A DNA stretch of 64,000 nt from Mytilus californianus (taxonomy: Eukaryota > Mollusca > Bivalvia > Mytilida > Mytilidae), in the NCBI RefSeq assembly GCF_021869535.1, contig NW_026262690.1, positions 14,285,001 through 14,349,000 on the forward strand, in the 5' to 3' direction. A model generated the notes under the pieces. It searched no databases and was not told where the DNA came from. It saw only the letters and a program-made list of their open reading frames with translations. Both the position numbers and the translations under genes were made by a program. This document shows, one piece after another, positions 60,061-64,000 of the stretch. The number at the start of each line of letters is the position of its first letter. Within the stretch, counting starts at the first letter, position 1.

Positions 60061-60862
60061 TTCTTATCAGTGAATTAAAAATAAATCTGAATTTATTGCT
60101 GCAAGATCTTTGATACTTAACTCTTATAGACAGGTTTGAATGTTTTAAATCAACAATAGATAAATATTCAATTACACCACAAATGATTATTCTAACATGT
60201 CAGACGATTCTTGTCTGTTAACAGGTTTCACTTTAGTACAATTTTTTAACTTATTGGTGCTAAAAACATTTATAACCTTCAAATCAAGATATATAATTGA
60301 AAACAAATACAAAACCGTCAAACAATGATATCAACTTTTCTTCCCTTTAAGAGTTTACGCCAATCAAATGGTTCAAATTAATTTTAATCCAATGATTTTT
60401 TTCATTCCATAGAATCCTTTCTGATTACGATTGTGCATTTATTCTCAGCGGGTACTATGTTCACATAACAGTGTAAAAGTAATTATGTAATGACATAAAG
60501 CTTTTATTTTTATCTTAATCTAACATGTCTTAGGTTTTGGATCTGAGGGGAAAGAGTAACATTCATATAAGTTTATCATACCAAAAACAGTTTGCGTGCA
60601 AATAATCTTTATAACTTTATAGAGAGAAAATGTAATTGAATGTAACGAAACTTGGCAAAAATGCGAAAGGAAAGACAAAAATTAAGATAACTTAATTTAA
60701 TTATGTTTGAATCAAATTATCATTGAATATAAATCTTTTGAAATGTTATACTTTTTGGAATACTTTACTTGAAAATCACAACTACTAGTAAATCCTATAA
60801 TTACGATAATATAAAATGAGTAATTCACCGATGTTCAAATCACGTAACAAACAGAAACTGAG

Positions 60863-61372
60863 AGAATCACATGAACTCCAGAAGGAGCGAGACTGGGTAC
60901 ATTGATAGAATCACATAAACTCCAGAAGGAGCGAGACTGGGTACATTGATAGAATCACATGAACTCCAGAAGGAGCGAGACTGGGTACATTGATAGAATC
61001 ACATGAACTCCAGAAGGAGCGAGACTGGGTACATTGATAGAATCACATGAACTCCAGAAAGAGCGAGACTGGGTACATTGATTTAATCACATGAACTCCA
61101 GAAGGAGCGAGACTGGGTACATTGATAGAATCACATGAACTCCAGAAGGAGCGAGACTGGGTACATTGATAGAATCACATGAACTCTAGAAGGAGCGAGA
61201 CTGGGTACATTGATAGAATCACATGAACTCCAGAAGGAGCGAGACTGAGTACATTGATAGAATCACATGAACTCCAGAAGGAGCGAGACTGGGTACATTG
61301 ACAGAATCACATGAACTCCAGAAGGAGCGAGACTGGGTACATTGACAGAGCGAGACTGAGTACATTGACAGA
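60863..61372. repeat. 44-bp minisatellite, about 11 copies
   Basis: Near-identical units AGAATCACATGAACTCCAGA + AGGAGCGAGACTGGGTACAT + TGAT. Only scattered single-base differences, so recently expanded. Confidence 0.95.
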
Positions 61373-61590
61373 GTAAGAGTCTCCTGTTTTGCATGCATCA
61401 CTCACCATGCGAATTCAAACTCAGTCAAAATGTTACAATCAGAAAAAGGACACAATCGGTAACATTACAGATCAGACGACTATACTGGTATCTAAAGATC
61501 TAAGACAGCGAAAACATCTCGCTAGTTAGCTGAGACACCGAAACATCGTACTAGTATCGGTTAACCAATTAGTGATTGTGAACGTAAAAC

Positions 61591-61839
61591 TTATGTTGTA
61601 TCCATTTTATTCGTTCTTCCTCGTAACTCTGTTGCTGTTTTTGTAAGGAGCCTACAACTGTTTATGAAGTCCGTATAGTGATTACGTTCACGAGCGTAAC
61701 GGAGATATATAAACGCCATACGATCACGCAGAGGGTGTACTACTGCTAAAAATGGGAAGTTGACAATTGGAAAGTTGAAATCATCACGTTTGTCATAGAT
61801 GCTAGTTTGAAGTTTAAAACTTTTTTCTAGATTTATCAC
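61591..61839 (-). mobile_element. RT C-terminal fragment
   Basis: An open frame with SIYDKRDDFNFPIVNFPFL, then IYLRYARERNHYTDFINSC and LLTKTATELRG. This is the YDKRDDFNFPIVNFPF...RYAR...DF...LLT segment that follows the YIDD motif in the RT family seen at 45130-46640. Truncated at both ends. Confidence 0.75.
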
Positions 61840-62110
61840 ATATTCAAATAACTATTGTGGAAGTACAAGGCCGCTTACATGAACAAATAAAAAATATATT
61901 TCAAACCTACGGTATTTTAGTAGCATTATTTATTCGGACTCTATAGACATGATAGAAGTAGTATTTTTGGGGGTTCTTTTTTGTCTCATTAAAATTATTG
62001 ATGGATAAAATAATTTATCTTTTGTTGTAAAATCCTTTCTTTTAATCACAGTGATCACTGTTACTAACAATATAATATAACGGTTAACAGGATTATGTTG
62101 AATTTCATAG

Positions 62111-62260
62111 GTGGCCGATTGGCCTTAGTAGTTTGTTTACAGTGAATACAAACCTGACAAAACTTGGACTGCGAGTTCAAACCTCGCTCGAGGCATGTGC
62201 GCGTTCAACTCTGATCTTAATTTACTAGGATGGCGGTTGTTCTCTCAAGGTAATAAGCAG
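62111..62260 (+). mobile_element. Diverged tRNA-derived SINE head
   Basis: A-box-like GTGGCCGATTGGCCTTAG and B-box-like GCGAGTTCAAACCTCGC at about the right spacing, then GGCGGTTGTTCTCTCAAGG resembling a SINE central domain. No tail found. Confidence 0.5.
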
Positions 62261-63690
62261 TAGTTCAGCAGTAAAGAAATTTTCTTAACTTTGATGAATT
62301 AATAAACTGATAATTTTGTTATTCAGCAATTTTCCAACAGCACTTGGATATGTATCTCCAAATTGAAACGATATATTAGGATTTAGGTTCTAATCATGAT
62401 TTCCTTGATAAAGGCAGTCCGGAATGCGGTTCGCTAAAATTGCTTCCCTTGTTTATTTCGCTCTCCGGTCAAATCATGTCATTTCGCTGCCTCCAATGGT
62501 AGACGCGACAACGATGGATAAATACATGCTGTAGAAAAATTCATAATCAAGAATAGCTGGAAAGGAAAGAAACGTGTTGTTACGATGACCCGGAAACCGA
62601 AGGTAGAAAATTAAAAAAAAATCAAGAGACGATCGTTCTGAGTGTGCCACCTACACATTCAAACATGTACACAACCACAGTATCCCCTATCTATCTAATG
62701 TGTTTTCATAATTATGTGATATAGGGCAAAAAAAGGTAGCAGTTTTTTATGTCTTGTTGTTAAGCATTTTCAGGGGAGATCATGTTATTTTTACGGGTGT
62801 GTTTGATTAGGTTTGTTACATTGTTACACTTTAACATTATATAATACACACTCATAAAGTCACTAAAAAGCGCTTATCACACAAAATGAACTCAATGTCA
62901 ATTATTCTATTTATCGGGTTATTGGTTCTTTATCCTAACTAAATGTTTTTGTGGTGTATTATACAAAAGGGGGTGCTTTAAAAAACACCGGAATACCTTA
63001 ATAATCCTACAATACCTGCAATTGTTTACAGAAGAAGTGAGATATTTCATATTCTAAACCTATTTTTTCTCACACATTCGTTAGATATGTTGAAAATATA
63101 GCCAAATGTTAAGTATGTATATCCATCCCCCCTTTTTTAATTCATTATTTAAACAGACAGCTCTAAAGAATATGCAATAATCTAACATTGATAATTTAGC
63201 TAACAAAGAATCCATTATATTTTTCCAACAAGTAAACCCCAATGAAACATTTAATATGATTTGAAAACTTGGGCAATTAAGTAAGATCTTGTTGTTTCGT
63301 AGTCATTAATTATAATTCAACATTTTCGATTTATGTTTATCTTTAATTCATATATATATATATATATATATATATTATGAATTGCCTAACAATGTAATTT
63401 TAACACACTATTTAGTATGTATAAATATAAGAATGTTTAAAATATTTACAAAATGATGAAAATAAACGCAATATTTCGCTAGACTAACTAGCTTTATCAA
63501 GCGTGCATCTATCCAGGTGAAATCGGATGTAGATGATAAGAAACTTTTGCAGCTCAATGTATATGTTGCACTTGAATTTAGCTGCCTTGAAAATAATACA
63601 TAATTTGGATGAAGTTCAAGATTTTTACAAAATTGGTAGTTGAAGTTAGCAACGTCCATTGGCCAATATTACAGGATAAAAAGGACGATG
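62260..63690. other. AT-rich intergenic DNA
   Basis: Contains a tiny RT-like scrap near 62360-62420 and a (TA)n microsatellite at about 63350-63376. No gene recognised. Confidence 0.5.
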
Positions 63691-63702
63691 CTGTGTACTA
63701 AA

Positions 63703-64000
63703 TTATTCTTTATCTTTCCTGTATCTTTTCTCATCTTTTTCGTTAAGACCATCAGGTTCTAAAGTGTGGAGTTGGTGGATCCAAAAATTTTCTCTTCTCC
63801 TTCTCGCCGTGGTGTCCCACTCGGTGTTGACTTCTATGATTTGGAAGGTAACATTATCAAAAGAATGTTTCGTTGAACGAAGATGTCTTGTGAGAGGACA
63901 GTTTTTGTTGGTTTTGTACCATGAACGATGGTTATTGAGCCGAATATTAAATTTGTCCATTGTTTCTCCCACATACTGAATGCCACATGTGTCACATGTT
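63703..64000 (-). mobile_element. Penelope-like element GIY-YIG endonuclease, partial
   Basis: Minus-strand frame entering from beyond the right edge: TCDTCGIQYVGETMDKFNIR (CGIQYVGET is the GIY-YIG motif with its upstream Cys pair), LNNHRSWYKTNKNCPLTRH, then ARRRRENFWIHQLHTLEPDG and a stop at 63703. Such endonucleases close the C-terminus of Penelope-like retroelements. The frame is open through the visible part, so this copy is younger than the RT relics. Confidence 0.85.

Overview
The window is AT-rich, intron-bearing metazoan DNA crowded with dispersed repeats. It is almost certainly from a marine mussel of the genus Mytilus. The diagnostic evidence is one gene whose spliced product combines about 39 histidine-rich decapeptides (HVHTHRVLHK type) with about 16 hendecapeptides of the DDHVNDIAQTA type. 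That pair of repeats is the signature of byssal foot protein 4 (fp-4/mfp-4), the histidine-rich metal-binding protein at the thread-plaque junction of the mussel byssus.

Three genes of one family lie head to tail on the minus strand. Reading 5' to 3' they are: gene C (56985 down to 48959, 289 aa, non-repetitive, basic, six cysteines in the mature part); gene A = mfp-4 (38747 down to 27605, 810 aa); and gene B (9841 down to 1435, 678 aa), an mfp-4 paralogue with extra Tyr/Arg/Lys-rich blocks in front of its His-rich array. I assembled each gene from splice sites. Every intron is in phase 1 and each assembled frame runs without interruption from signal peptide to stop. Shared parts are a short signal-peptide exon, a repeat exon ending in a HGIIYFGGN-like motif, a compact YRL...W..C...CF exon, and a C-terminal exon with 11-residue periodicity (clear in A and B, lost or diverged in C). 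A and B also share a proximal promoter: three conserved blocks at near-identical spacing upstream of the TATA box.

Layout: 1-1400 minisatellite and repeat; 1435-9841 gene B; about 10-27.6 kb intergenic with reverse transcriptase (RT) relics, dispersed repeats, a segmental duplication and a 451-bp terminal-inverted-repeat (TIR) element; 27.6-38.7 kb gene A; about 39-48.9 kb repeats, a decayed RT element and a large hairpin; 49-57 kb gene C with two minisatellites, palindromic MITE-like elements and a SINE in or beside its introns; 57-64 kb intergenic with degenerate tandem repeats, a 44-bp minisatellite, RT fragments and, at the right edge, a GIY-YIG endonuclease fragment of a Penelope-like element.

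Functional reading: A is a known structural protein of the byssus. B and C are inferred to be secreted foot or byssus proteins from homology and clustering only. No rRNA, tRNA gene, CRISPR or prokaryotic feature was seen.
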